64,000 bases of DNA from the NCBI GenBank assembly GCA_016711125.1, contig JADJTQ010000007.1:124001-188000 (forward strand), read 5' to 3'. The DNA is from Saprospiraceae bacterium. Lineage in GTDB: Bacteria; Bacteroidota; Bacteroidia; Chitinophagales; Saprospiraceae. The translations under genes were made by a program, and so were the position numbers. Below, one piece after another: positions 20,243-28,612 of this stretch (its first letter is position 1; every line of letters starts with the position of its first letter). The notes below the pieces were generated by a model. The model was not told the DNA's origin. It saw only the letters and a program-made list of their open reading frames with translations, and searched no databases.

Positions 20243-20538
20243 AGCTCACCTATAAGGTCAGTAAATTAGCTCAACAAGATTTGGAAGAAATTTGGAGCTA
20301 CACTTTTGAAAATTGGTCTTTGTCTCAAGCTGATAGATATTATCGGAACATGGTTCGGGAATTCGATAAAATCTGTAAAAACCCAGAATTAGGAAGACCA
20401 ATTGATTACGTCAAGAAAGGCAATAGAATAACAAGGTTAAAATCTCATTTGATCGTGTACAAAATTCTGAGTGGTAAGATCTGGATAGATAGAGTTTTAC
20501 ATGAAAGTATGGATATAGGAACTAGACTCGGGGACTGA
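20239..20538 (+). CDS. parE: ParE/RelE-superfamily toxin
   Basis: 99 residues. The ParE pattern is clear: a beta strand followed by QQDLEEIWSYTFENWS, a helix with ADRYYRNMV, and the C-terminal RITRLKSHLIVYKI and VLHESMD strands. ParE proteins inhibit DNA gyrase; some relatives cleave ribosomal mRNA instead, so the target is inferred from family. Translation is coupled to parD. It is convergent with fic, whose stop is 35 bases away. Confidence 0.88.
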   Translation: MKLTYKVSKLAQQDLEEIWSYTFENWSLSQADRYYRNMVREFDKICKNPELGRPIDYVKKGNRITRLKSHLIVYKILSGKIWIDRVLHESMDIGTRLGD

Positions 20539-20572
20539 ATCACCCCACATAACACGAGGTCATGTCATCAGA

Positions 20573-21376
20573 TTAGGTAATCAAAGATGCCGGCAACATC
20601 TGCAAAAACGGCATGGATTGGCTGTAGTCTAAAAAAGGATATTCCAGTCCCAATCGACGGATATTCTCATAGTACTTGGTATGGTGTCGATAATAGTATT
20701 TTTCACTTTGGAGAAACCAGGCTTTTTCTCCTATTTTATCCGCAATAAACCATTTTTCGATCAGGCGGGCGCAGCGTCCGTTCCCATCATTCCAGGGGTG
20801 GATTTTGACAAAGACCAGATGTAGCATAGACGCATAGAAAAAGATTTCTTCAATGGTCATTTGCGTCATGCATAATACTGAAAGATCCGCATAGTATTTA
20901 GTCATCTCTGATTCGACCTCAAAAGGAGAAGCTGCTACGTATTCAATTTTACCATCGGGTGTCGTCACATACATATTCTGAATCCGGTATTTCCCTTGCC
21001 ACCTTTTGGGTAATATATTTTGGCTTAAAAGTTTGTGAGCATTTTTAATGTTTTCCCCATTGAGTCGATTCGTTTTAGCGTAAATATAGGCGCTATACAG
21101 ATCGTCCGTTTTTTTGCTATAATCTGGCGAAAATTCGATGCCAAACCTCTTATGCTTGATATAGGAATCCAAATCAATTTCTTCGCCCTCAATCTTGCTG
21201 GAAAATACGGATGCAACAGAAGTATAAAAACTAAAATTTTGTGTCGATATTTCTGCATCGTTTAATGCATGAAAGGCAGCAGACAACCCGCTGGGTATTT
21301 GAGAGAGATAAGTGCCTATTAGATCGTTCTTTATAATTGCCAACTTCATTGCGATGATGGGAGAGGCCCGAAGCAT
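20573..21376 (-). CDS. Fic-family protein with N-terminal self-inhibitory motif
   Basis: 267 residues. The catalytic Fic loop HPWNDGNGRCARL matches HPFxDGNGRxxR, so it should transfer AMP (or another phosphate-containing moiety) to a hydroxyl on a target protein. Upstream, SSKIEGE near residue 60 matches the inhibitory helix motif [S/T]xxxE[G/N], placing it among class II enzymes with built-in inhibition, so a separate antitoxin is not needed. It starts 5 bases after the hsdR stop (an alternative ATG is at 21349), which suggests cotranscription with the restriction genes. The target is unknown. Confidence 0.9.
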   Translation of the reverse strand: MLRASPIIAMKLAIIKNDLIGTYLSQIPSGLSAAFHALNDAEISTQNFSFYTSVASVFSSKIEGEEIDLDSYIKHKRFGIEFSPDYSKKTDDLYSAYIYAKTNRLNGENIKNAHKLLSQNILPKRWQGKYRIQNMYVTTPDGKIEYVAASPFEVESEMTKYYADLSVLCMTQMTIEEIFFYASMLHLVFVKIHPWNDGNGRCARLIEKWFIADKIGEKAWFLQSEKYYYRHHTKYYENIRRLGLEYPFLDYSQSMPFLQMLPASLIT

Positions 21377-21381
21377 TAAGT

Positions 21382-24300
21382 TTATTTACCTGCTCGCGAA
21401 TATACAGTATTTACTCCTCCCGGATAGTTTGTGTAGATGTGCTGGTACACGTTTATCGTTTTTTCGGACACGTCATAATCCGTGTAACTTTTCTGCGGTA
21501 GCCATTGCAGGGTGTCGAAGATGATCGTCTTTACCTGGGCGGTGATCTGCCTGCTCTCCCGCCATCGGTTGATTCTTAACTTTTCCTCTTTGAGTTTGGT
21601 CAATGTGTCACCGGCTATTTTTTTGACTTGCTTTGTCTCTTCCGATGTCAAAGTTTTTCCATCTCGTAAAAGATCAAAAATGGCTAAGGATTCTTCTGTG
21701 AGATTTTCACGCATGGCCCGGGCATCTTCCACATTGAGATCCTTGATAAAGTTATTGAGATTATCAAAAGCCTTTATGGTGTCTTCCAGACTTTTGCCCT
21801 GATTATATTCCTTGATGATTTCCTGATATCGCTCGTAAAAATCCAGTCTCAAAGGATTTTCTTTAAGCATCTGATCCAGTTGCCGTTGAACTGCTCTTTG
21901 AAGGTCAAAAACGATGGTATTTTTCTGAGTCGTTTTTTGAAAACCGCTTTTAATTTTTCAAAATCCAGCGTGGATAAATCTACACTGACATTTTCGGGAT
22001 TATGGAGCAGATTAGAATCTATCGTGATGCTTGCGTCGACAATTTGCTGCAAGTGCATGATAATGGAAATGACATCAGCCGATTTTGTCTGTTGATTAAG
22101 TTGCTGATAGATAGCCTCAATCGCATTAAACTTTCTGATGAACGGTTTGACTTGAGGCTCGGGAAATAATGCATGATATTTCCTGAAAACATCCCTGGCC
22201 ATGACTTCAAATTTTGTACGCGTTGTTTCATTTAGACAGAGGCAATCCACTGCTTTCTTCAGGTTTGCTATTTTCTCCATCGGCTTGGCGGTTTCATTAC
22301 TGAGGTCTCCGAGCTTAAACCCCAGTTCACTTAAGTAACCTTGGGTTTGGCGAATGGTTTCCTGTAGGTCTTCTGCTAATGATTCCAGTAGTTCAAAGGG
22401 TCTTTGCTGCTTACCTGCTTGGTCACCACCAGCCGTTTTGCCACCACTCGCCTTTCCACCTTCGCCATATACAGAGTAAGCTTTCTCCAGTTGTTTATAG
22501 ACATTGCCATAATCGACGATGAGACCGTTTTCTTTCTCATCATCATATACCCGGTTTGCCCGTGCAATAGTTTGCATAAGTGTATGACCTTTGATCGGTT
22601 TGTCGAGATATACCGTCGAGACACAGGGCGCATCAAATCCGGTAATCCACATGGCACAAACTATGGCTAGCCGGAAAGGATTTTCTTCATCTTTAAATTC
22701 TTTTTCTAAATCCCTTTCGACCATTTTCTTCCGATGCGTGGCCATGTCCAGATTCATCTTTCTGAATTTATCCACCTCATTTTGCTCCTGACTGACGATG
22801 ACACATACCTCGGTTTCTTCAACCTTTTTTAATTTACGTCTAAGGCTTTGTTCTTCTTCAATATCTTCGGCATTTGCAATTCGAAGCTTGATGTCTTCAA
22901 TATACTGAGGCCAGTATTTCATAATTAAATCATGCATGCGCAGAGCAGTGGGTTTATCCAGAGTGACGAGCATCGCTTTGCCCTGATACCCCCGCTCATT
23001 AAAATGCCACACAAATCTCTAGCGATCGCATCTATCCGAGGCTCGGCAGTGAGGATCACGTAATCTTTTGAAAGAGATAGTTTAGTTTTCTTTTTGATCA
23101 TCATCTAGATTTTCATCCTCCAGGATTTCCGCCATCTGTTCATCGAGCATGGGATTTTCCAGACCTAATTTTTCACCTTTGTTTAAATAGCGGAGTGGGA
23201 GGGTAGCACCATCTTCGATGGCTCGCTTGAAATCATAGACCGATACATATTCGCCGAAAATATTTTTTGTCAGTTCTTCCTCATCCTTAATGATTGGAGT
23301 GCCGGTAAAACCGAGATAGGAAGCATTGGGTATTCCGTGGAATCGCATATTCCGTGCAAAAGTACCCGCTTGGGTCCGGTGCGCTTCGTCTGAAATAACG
23401 ATAATGTTTTTACGATCGGTAATTAGAGGATATTCACTTTCCGTCTTCGGGTCTATCGAAAATTTATGAATTAAAGTAAAAACATAGCGGTGATTTTCTT
23501 TTAGTAATTCCCTTAAATGCTCCCGGTTTTTTGCCACCACTTGTTTGTTGGTGGTTGCATCTACTCCGGTGAAGGTATCGTAAAGTTGTCGCTCTAGTTC
23601 ACTCCGGTCTGCCACCATTAAAAGGTATAAGAACCACCGAATTTCCGGTGAATTTTCTGGGCAATAAACACCATCGAGTACGACTTCCCACTGCCCTGAG
23701 TGTGCCAAAATACACCTAGTTTCCCCTGCAACTCGTCGATATTTTGAGCTTGGTCAATAACCTTATTGACTCCGATGAACTGATGGTTTTTCGCCATGAT
23801 TTTAACCACTTCACCGCCACTATCATCAAATAGGAGGAAGTTTTCAAAAATATCCATCAGGATGGGTCTGGCACAGGTGCCCCGAAGCATCGTATCCAGG
23901 CTGACGATACCTTCCTCTTCTTCGGTGATCCGTTTCCATTCCAGAAAAAATTTATACGGACTGGTGATGGTGCCCACCCTGGCATCGGTACCGTTGCTCA
24001 GGATGACAAATGCATTGCAGTGGAATGCGTGGGGAATCGTGTCTTTATAGTCGGTTAAATTGTCGTCATAAGCGTTGCGTAAATCGGTGTGGTGAGCCTT
24101 TAACTCAAAAAACACCAGAGGAATGCCATTGACAAAACCAATCACATCAGGCCGACGGTTATATAATTCACCGACTACTTCCAATTGTCGCACGGCCAGA
24201 AAATGATTGTTTAGGTAGTTTTCAAAATCAAATATTTTTAGTTTTCTCTTTTCCAGTTCGCCCTGGTTGTTGGTAAAAGAGACGGGAGCACCCTCTTTGA

Positions 24301-24592
24301 GTAATTCGTATTTTTCTTTATTAAATCGGGCTAGGGTTTTATCGGCATTCCTTTGGTTTATGAGTTCGATCGCTTGCTGGTAGGCATTTTCCGGAAGGTC
24401 CGGATTAAGTTTCTTTAAAGCTTCCAGGAGATAGCGTTTCAGAACGACTTCCGATTTATTTTCCCGGCCCAGCGTTCCGTCTTCTCCAAACGACTCTCTT
24501 TTCCAGGCGGTAGTCACTTGCCAACCCATTTCTTCCAGTACTTGCTGAGTTGCATTTTCAACTAAAGCATCTTCCGAGTATTCGTAACTCAT
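21382..24592 (-). CDS. hsdR: Type I restriction enzyme, R subunit (four frameshifts)
   Basis: Motor and nuclease subunit of a type I restriction system, about 1,070 residues when joined. Order: PD-ExK nuclease (RPDVIGFVNG then FFELK), Walker A (HTQGSGKS), DEAH box (VISDEAHR), motif III (GFTGTP), the second RecA domain (TGFDAPCVSTVYLDKPI and QTIARANR) and a C-terminal helical region. It is broken by single-base changes at about 23620-23623 (one missing), 23091-23095 (one extra A on the coding strand), about 23011 (one missing) and 21933-21938 (one missing); reading resumes in each case at the expected residue. It starts 2 bases after hipT and is followed by fic at 5 bases. Confidence 0.92.
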
Positions 24593-24594
24593 GA

Positions 24595-25575
24595 TTAGGT
24601 CAATTTCTTTAATCTGGTCAGATAAGCTTGCCAGTAGTTTCGTTTGGTCTTTTCATCCAAATACGATGCCGTCACCAGCGCTTGCACTTTGTCTTTTCCG
24701 GAGATCAAACGATTAAATAGTTCATTTACGTGCTTGTCACTCAACCCCACATGAGTAGCCAATGAAAAGAATTGTTTTGACACGTTGCCCCGGGCGAGAT
24801 TTCGAGGTAATAAGCCATCATCAAGGGCGAAATCCCGGTCGTCAATGTGGATCCGGCTATTCAGCAGATCATAAGCCGGACTAAGTCGATAGTCACCCAT
24901 AGGTGTTTCCAGAATGGAGAAATTTTTTAAGTGAGCATCACCATTCGAAACTACATAGTTGAATACCAGGAGCTTCAATAGTTTGAGTACCTCGAGTTTA
25001 GATGCCGGCAAGTGGGTTTTATAAGATCAAACAACTCCAGATAATTTCCTAAATACTTATAATGCTCCCCCATGAGTCTGCGGGGTTCGACCAGCTAATG
25101 ATGCGAAATCTTCCTGGCCTCGCTTCGTACCATCTGCTTTGACATCAAATCGTTTGGTTATGTAGGCAGGCTCACCATTCTGAAAAAAAATCAAGGCATT
25201 TTCAGCGGTTTCAATGCCATACACCTGACGGGCAATTTGCATGGTCAGATGTTCATTGGCTGGCATCTGATCAGCTTTTTTACCAAAGGTTGGTGTGGGC
25301 TTTAAAATATAAGTACCTTTTTCTCCCTCGTTGGTCAATCGTAATTTATTCTTCTCCAGTAAAACAGAAAACTTCTCCTGAACTCCGGAAATGGAAATAC
25401 GTTTTCTGTTTTCGTTAAAAAGCTTATCAGCCACTTCACTGCTAAAAGGAGCATCATAGGGCAAAACGTGATGCACTTTTCGGCCATCAAAGAGCCTGTT
25501 TAGACAGGTTCTGCTGTAGGTCGAAAAACCTTGGGAAAGAGTTCCTGGACAATATTTTATCTCTGGAAGACTCAT
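24595..25575 (-). CDS. hipT: HipT-like Ser/Thr kinase toxin (two frameshifts)
   Basis: Kinase of the HipA superfamily lacking the first N-terminal subdomain, which is instead encoded by the separate upstream gene. It has an SIS motif (S61-I-S63) followed by GVQEKFS at the Gly-rich loop, the position where E. coli O127 HipT is autophosphorylated, then YILKPTP, YITKRFD, the catalytic loop NGDAHLKN and PAYDLLN. Frame breaks at the C-run 25067-25071 (one extra) and the T-run 25017-25020 (one missing) are easily bridged and give about 326 residues. The known HipT target is tryptophanyl-tRNA synthetase; whether that applies here is inference. It overlaps hipS by 4 bases. Confidence 0.85.
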
Positions 25576-25904
25576 ACTGGAAGCTCCGTTTGAACTACTC
25601 TCACGGCGCCGATCGTGTCATCTTTTGCCGTATTCAATAATAATCCAAAATAATCATCCGGATCAATGCGCATCAGTTTGCAAACTACTTGTTTATTCGA
25701 ACCTTCCGGCAACATATTATAGAAAAACGGAAACAAATATTTTGAATGGTATTCCTGTTTTGATTTAGGCATTGTAAGACTAATTGCCGGCTTAGTACTA
25801 TTAGCCATCCAGGCATCCTGATACCGAAAACTAAACGACCCGTCATCATGTTGGGTCAAAATTCCCGCATCTTCATCCTTGTATAGAACACTAGCTAATC
25901 TCAT
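25572..25904 (-). CDS. hipS: HipS-like small protein (HipA N-subdomain 1)
   Basis: 110 residues matching the HipA N-terminal subdomain 1 as a free-standing protein: FSFRYQDAWM, KPAISLTMP, LFPFFYNMLPEG and DYFGLLL. In the tripartite HipBST system of enteropathogenic E. coli the equivalent small protein HipS, rather than HipB, acts as the antitoxin. It overlaps hipT by ATGA. Almost 200 bases with a dispersed repeat separate it from the hipB-like gene, unusual for a toxin-antitoxin operon. The N-terminal domain assignment is firm; antitoxin function is inferred. Confidence 0.82.
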   Translation of the reverse strand: MRLASVLYKDEDAGILTQHDDGSFSFRYQDAWMANSTKPAISLTMPKSKQEYHSKYLFPFFYNMLPEGSNKQVVCKLMRIDPDDYFGLLLNTAKDDTIGAVRVVQTELPV

Positions 25905-25930
25905 GATCCATTATCCATTTAACTTGACTT

Positions 25931-26008
25931 CCTGCGCCGTCGGCTTACCAATCCCTCCGGGCTTGGGAGTCCGACCCCGTCCGCCGTAGCTTTATGCGAA
26001 GGAGGCAC
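25931..26008 (+). repeat. GC-rich hairpin repeat element, copy 1
   Basis: Element beginning CCTGCGCCGTCGGCTTACC and ending GCGAAGGAGGCAC, followed by AT-rich ATTATC repeats to about 26110. Its core TCGGCTTACCAATCCC / GGGCTTGGGAGTCCGA forms an imperfect hairpin (12 of 16 pairs). It sits between hipB and hipS. Other copies are at 32410-32450, 32511-32610, 37910-37986, 39728-39786, 39830-39907 and 39958-40067. Confidence 0.85.
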
Positions 26009-26100
26009 ATTGTCCAACTTTCAATTATCAATTATCTACTGACGCTCCTTCGTCGGTCCGCACGTTGCATTATCCATTGTCAATTATCCATTATCAATTA

Positions 26101-26313
26101 TCAATTTTCCATTGTCTTCACTTCCAAACAAACCTCCAAACCCAATACATCGGCAAGTTTTTGCAGGGTCAGTAGCGTCGGATTTCCCTTGCCACTTTCA
26201 AACTGCTTCAGGGTACGCAGGCCTACTCCTGAGAGTTCGGCCAGGGTTTCCTGAGTCACCTGCATCACTTCCCGACGTTCTTTGACTGTTTGTATAAGCT
26301 TCTGAAAGTGCAT
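26101..26313 (-). CDS. hipB: HipB-like helix-turn-helix regulator
   Basis: 70 residues, Xre/Cro-type helix-turn-helix: QVTQETLAELSGVGLRTLKQ then FESGKGNPTLLTLQKLADVLG. This size and motif are typical of the HipB partner of split HipA systems, which binds operators upstream and helps repress the module. The last codons (MEN, stop) lie in the AT-rich repeat. Several copies of a GTGCATTA box lie upstream and one overlaps the start codon. Confidence 0.82.
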   Translation of the reverse strand: MHFQKLIQTVKERREVMQVTQETLAELSGVGLRTLKQFESGKGNPTLLTLQKLADVLGLEVCLEVKTMEN

Positions 26314-26441
26314 TATGTTGCTCTATTTAATGCAAATATACATGTAATTTGGTTGATTTCAAACTAAAGAGCATTAAAGTGCACTTTTGAATAGATTTGA
26401 TGTGATGTGAGTGCATTATAGTGCATTATAGTGCACTATTA
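26307..26441 (-). promoter_or_regulatory. Array of GTGCATTA operator-like boxes upstream of hipB
   Basis: The word GCATTA occurs at 26310, 26371, 26413 and 26423, and its complement TAATGC at 26328. The pair at 26310/26328 forms GCATTA-N12-TAATGC across the hipB start codon, and 26411-26440 is three direct repeats of GTGCA(T/C)TAT(A/T). Arrays of half-sites like this are what a HipB-type dimer would bind, so this is the probable control region of the hipBST-hsdR-fic part of the operon. Confidence 0.5.
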
Positions 26442-26476
26442 CTGTTCATTTGTCCACAATAGGACTATCTGAATTA

Positions 26477-26586
26477 GAGGATTTAAAGGATTCTTGCCAA
26501 TGTCTCTGTAGATACCAAAATCCTCTATTTTGATCAAAACGCTATTTCGGAGACTAACCAATTTAGCCCTTCCCAAACCCATCCTG
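26477..26586. repeat. 110-bp direct repeat, copy A (flanks GxxExxY gene)
   Basis: Starts GAGGATTTAAAGGATTC and ends CTTCCCAAACCCATCCTG. It matches the copy at 27133-27242 at about 106 of 110 positions, same orientation. The two copies bracket the GxxExxY gene at 26711-27095. Confidence 0.85.
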
Positions 26587-26589
26587 ATT

Positions 26590-26700
26590 CAGACATTTTA
26601 ATTATCCATTATCCATTATCTACTGACGCTCCTTCGTCGGTCAGCACGTTGCATTATCCATTATCAATTGTCAATTTTCAATTGACAAAGTCCCATTCTG
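26590..26700. repeat. AT-rich ATTATCC array with a CTGACGCTCCTTCGTCGGTC unit
   Basis: Repeats of ATTATCC/ATTATCA words with an embedded CTGACGCTCCTTCGTCGGTC block at about 26622; the same block with the same flank occurs at about 26039. It lies at the 3' side of the GxxExxY gene. No coding potential. Confidence 0.75.
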
Positions 26701-26710
26701 GTCCAGACAG

Positions 26711-27095
26711 TTAAGTTGCAGTATTATACTTGGGGTTAAAAATCTTTTTAAACTGCAAACTGGTACCTCCAAAGTTGATGAGCAGACCAATATGTTTATC
26801 ATATGCGACCACATAATTTTTTGGCTTGTGCCAGATGTACATCTTCCAGATTAATCTTAGCCTTTAATTCTACAACTACTATGTTTTCTATAATAAAATC
26901 AGCTCTTCTTGTACCAACTTCTATGCCTTCATAATAAATTGTTTGATCAGCTTCCCGCACGAAAGATAATCCAGCCCTTTCTAATTCAATGGCCAGGCAT
27001 CGCTGGTAAATGACTTCCTGAAATCCATTGCCAAGAGTGTTGTGCACTTTCATAGCGCACCCGTTAATTTTGTAAGTTAGTTCATTTATATTCAT
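26711..27095 (-). CDS. GxxExxY protein (one frameshift)
   Basis: About 127 residues when joined. The name-giving motif is present as GNGFQEVIY, followed by the PD-ExK-like core (RRADFIIENIVVVELKAK). The frame stops early at 26799 because of one extra A in the run 26817-26822; the adjacent frame gives YVVAYDKHIGLLINFGGTSLQFKKI and stops at 26711. These genes are scattered singly through Bacteroidota genomes, often inside unrelated operons; the biochemical role is unproven, although the fold suggests a nuclease. Here it interrupts the hsdS-hipB interval and is bracketed by 110-bp direct repeats. Confidence 0.85.
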
Positions 27096-27132
27096 CGCTA
27101 ATTATTTGTCAGCATCAGGATTTACTTGATTG

Positions 27133-27242
27133 GAGGATTTACAGGATTCTTGTCAATGTCTCTGTAGATACCAAAATCCTTTATTTTGATCAAAACGCTA
27201 TTTCGGAGACTAACCAATTTAGCCCTTCCCAACCCCATCCTG
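27133..27242. repeat. 110-bp direct repeat, copy B
   Basis: Second copy of the repeat at 26477-26586, located 38 bases upstream of the GxxExxY start. Followed by ATTATCC-type repeats at 27262-27400 and a CCATCCTGCTAATCCTTAAA word, a common companion of GxxExxY genes. Confidence 0.85.
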
Positions 27243-27385
27243 CGGTAGTTGCCCCATAAAATGATCAATTGTCCATTATCAATTTTCAATTGGCAACTCC
27301 ATCCTGCTAATCCTTAAATCCTGGCCATCCTGATTCCGACATTTTAATTATCCATTATCAATTATCCACTATCCATTATCAATTA

Positions 27386-28612
27386 TCAATTATCCATTGA
27401 AATAGTTCCATTCATCAATCTCGGCAGTAAAATATCCCGAGCTTCTTTTAGGAGACGGTTTTGTTTGCTCAGGCATGTGATTTTTTCATGAACAGGATTA
27501 GTAAAATTTTGAAACAAAGAAAGAGTCATTTCGATCGGCCAAACTATATCAATAACTTTGAATTTGGATTTTGATAGCTCTGGAAATGTGGCACCGGTCG
27601 CATATCCTTTGAATTCCTGGATTCGGTGCTTAAATGCGTATAGTAAATATGCTTTATGATGATCTTTGTAAGGGGTCACGTTTATGAAGCCCTGATTTGT
27701 TGAAAATGGAGAATCGGTTATTGCAAATAGGCCGATTGTTGCTCTACTTGTCATCATGAATGAGTTAGGGTTAAGAAGTTTTGCAGAACTTTTCTTTAAA
27801 CCAAGCTCATTGATTTTTTCAGAACTATCTTCTACATAAAGACTATTTGATTTGGTTAAGTCGGTTGGAGAAAACCAATTATGAACTCCATCTGTCCAAT
27901 AGTCCTTGATTTTTCTGGACGGAGTGCCCCCACCACTTACATTGCACGATTCTCCAATCTTCTTCCGTTCCCATCCCTCCGGCAGCCTCGTCTCGGCATC
28001 CACTTTTAGCTTTTCCCCTTTCACGGTAAACTTGACAAACCACTCCTCATAGGTGCACTGGGCCAGCTCCTCCAGAAGTTTGATCCGCTTTAAATTGTTT
28101 TCAATTAAATCATCATAGGCGGATAGGATGAAGGCAATTCGACATTGGGTTCTTTTCGATTCTGGCACAGAGACTGGAATCGATGAAAAGTTAGATTTAC
28201 TTACATGGTGCCTTCCTGAGGCAGTACCTGGATTGGCATTACTGACCTTTGGCAAACTATATTTTAATAAGTAATAGACGAAATCTTCATCATAGAACTC
28301 ACTGGGAATTACGACATTTACGGATTGATTTGTGAAGCATGGTTTGTGGGCTTGAAACAACTTTTCTCCAACTGTTCCGATTGTTACCACGCCAGTTGCT
28401 CCCTTGGGAATAAAGGCATTCTTATATTTCTTAAATGCTATTTCTGAATAGGTCTCTGCCCAATTATCAACATGTCGCCTATCGATGTCCATGTCTGTGG
28501 GTTTGATGAATGGGTATGGTCCTCCGTAATAAGCTCTGTTGCTGGTTAACGGTGTATTTCCAGTAATTACTTGGCCAATACTTCCAATGTTTACAATTTT
28601 CCATCCCTTCAT
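27386..28612 (-). CDS. hsdS: Type I restriction system specificity subunit
   Basis: 408 residues, unbroken. Two target-recognition domains are visible: the first with GNTPLTSNRAYYGGPYPFIKPTDM, written here in part as GNTPLTS and PFIKPTD, ending near residue 165; the second starts at LPEGWERKKIGE (about residue 215) with GGGTPS. Helical spacers (AYDDLIENNLKRIKLLEE and LLKEARDILLPRLM) follow each. It recognises the bipartite DNA target for HsdM and HsdR. It overlaps hsdM by 4 bases. The last codons (MDN, stop) lie within the AT-rich repeat that follows. Confidence 0.92.
   Translation of the reverse strand: MKGWKIVNIGSIGQVITGNTPLTSNRAYYGGPYPFIKPTDMDIDRRHVDNWAETYSEIAFKKYKNAFIPKGATGVVTIGTVGEKLFQAHKPCFTNQSVNVVIPSEFYDEDFVYYLLKYSLPKVSNANPGTASGRHHVSKSNFSSIPVSVPESKRTQCRIAFILSAYDDLIENNLKRIKLLEELAQCTYEEWFVKFTVKGEKLKVDAETRLPEGWERKKIGESCNVSGGGTPSRKIKDYWTDGVHNWFSPTDLTKSNSLYVEDSSEKINELGLKKSSAKLLNPNSFMMTSRATIGLFAITDSPFSTNQGFINVTPYKDHHKAYLLYAFKHRIQEFKGYATGATFPELSKSKFKVIDIVWPIEMTLSLFQNFTNPVHEKITCLSKQNRLLKEARDILLPRLMNGTISMDN

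Noticed and set aside
21382..24592. Four separate genes in place of hsdR
   Set aside because: The pieces overlap or abut, each ends at a single-base slip, and together they form one standard HsdR with motifs in the correct order.
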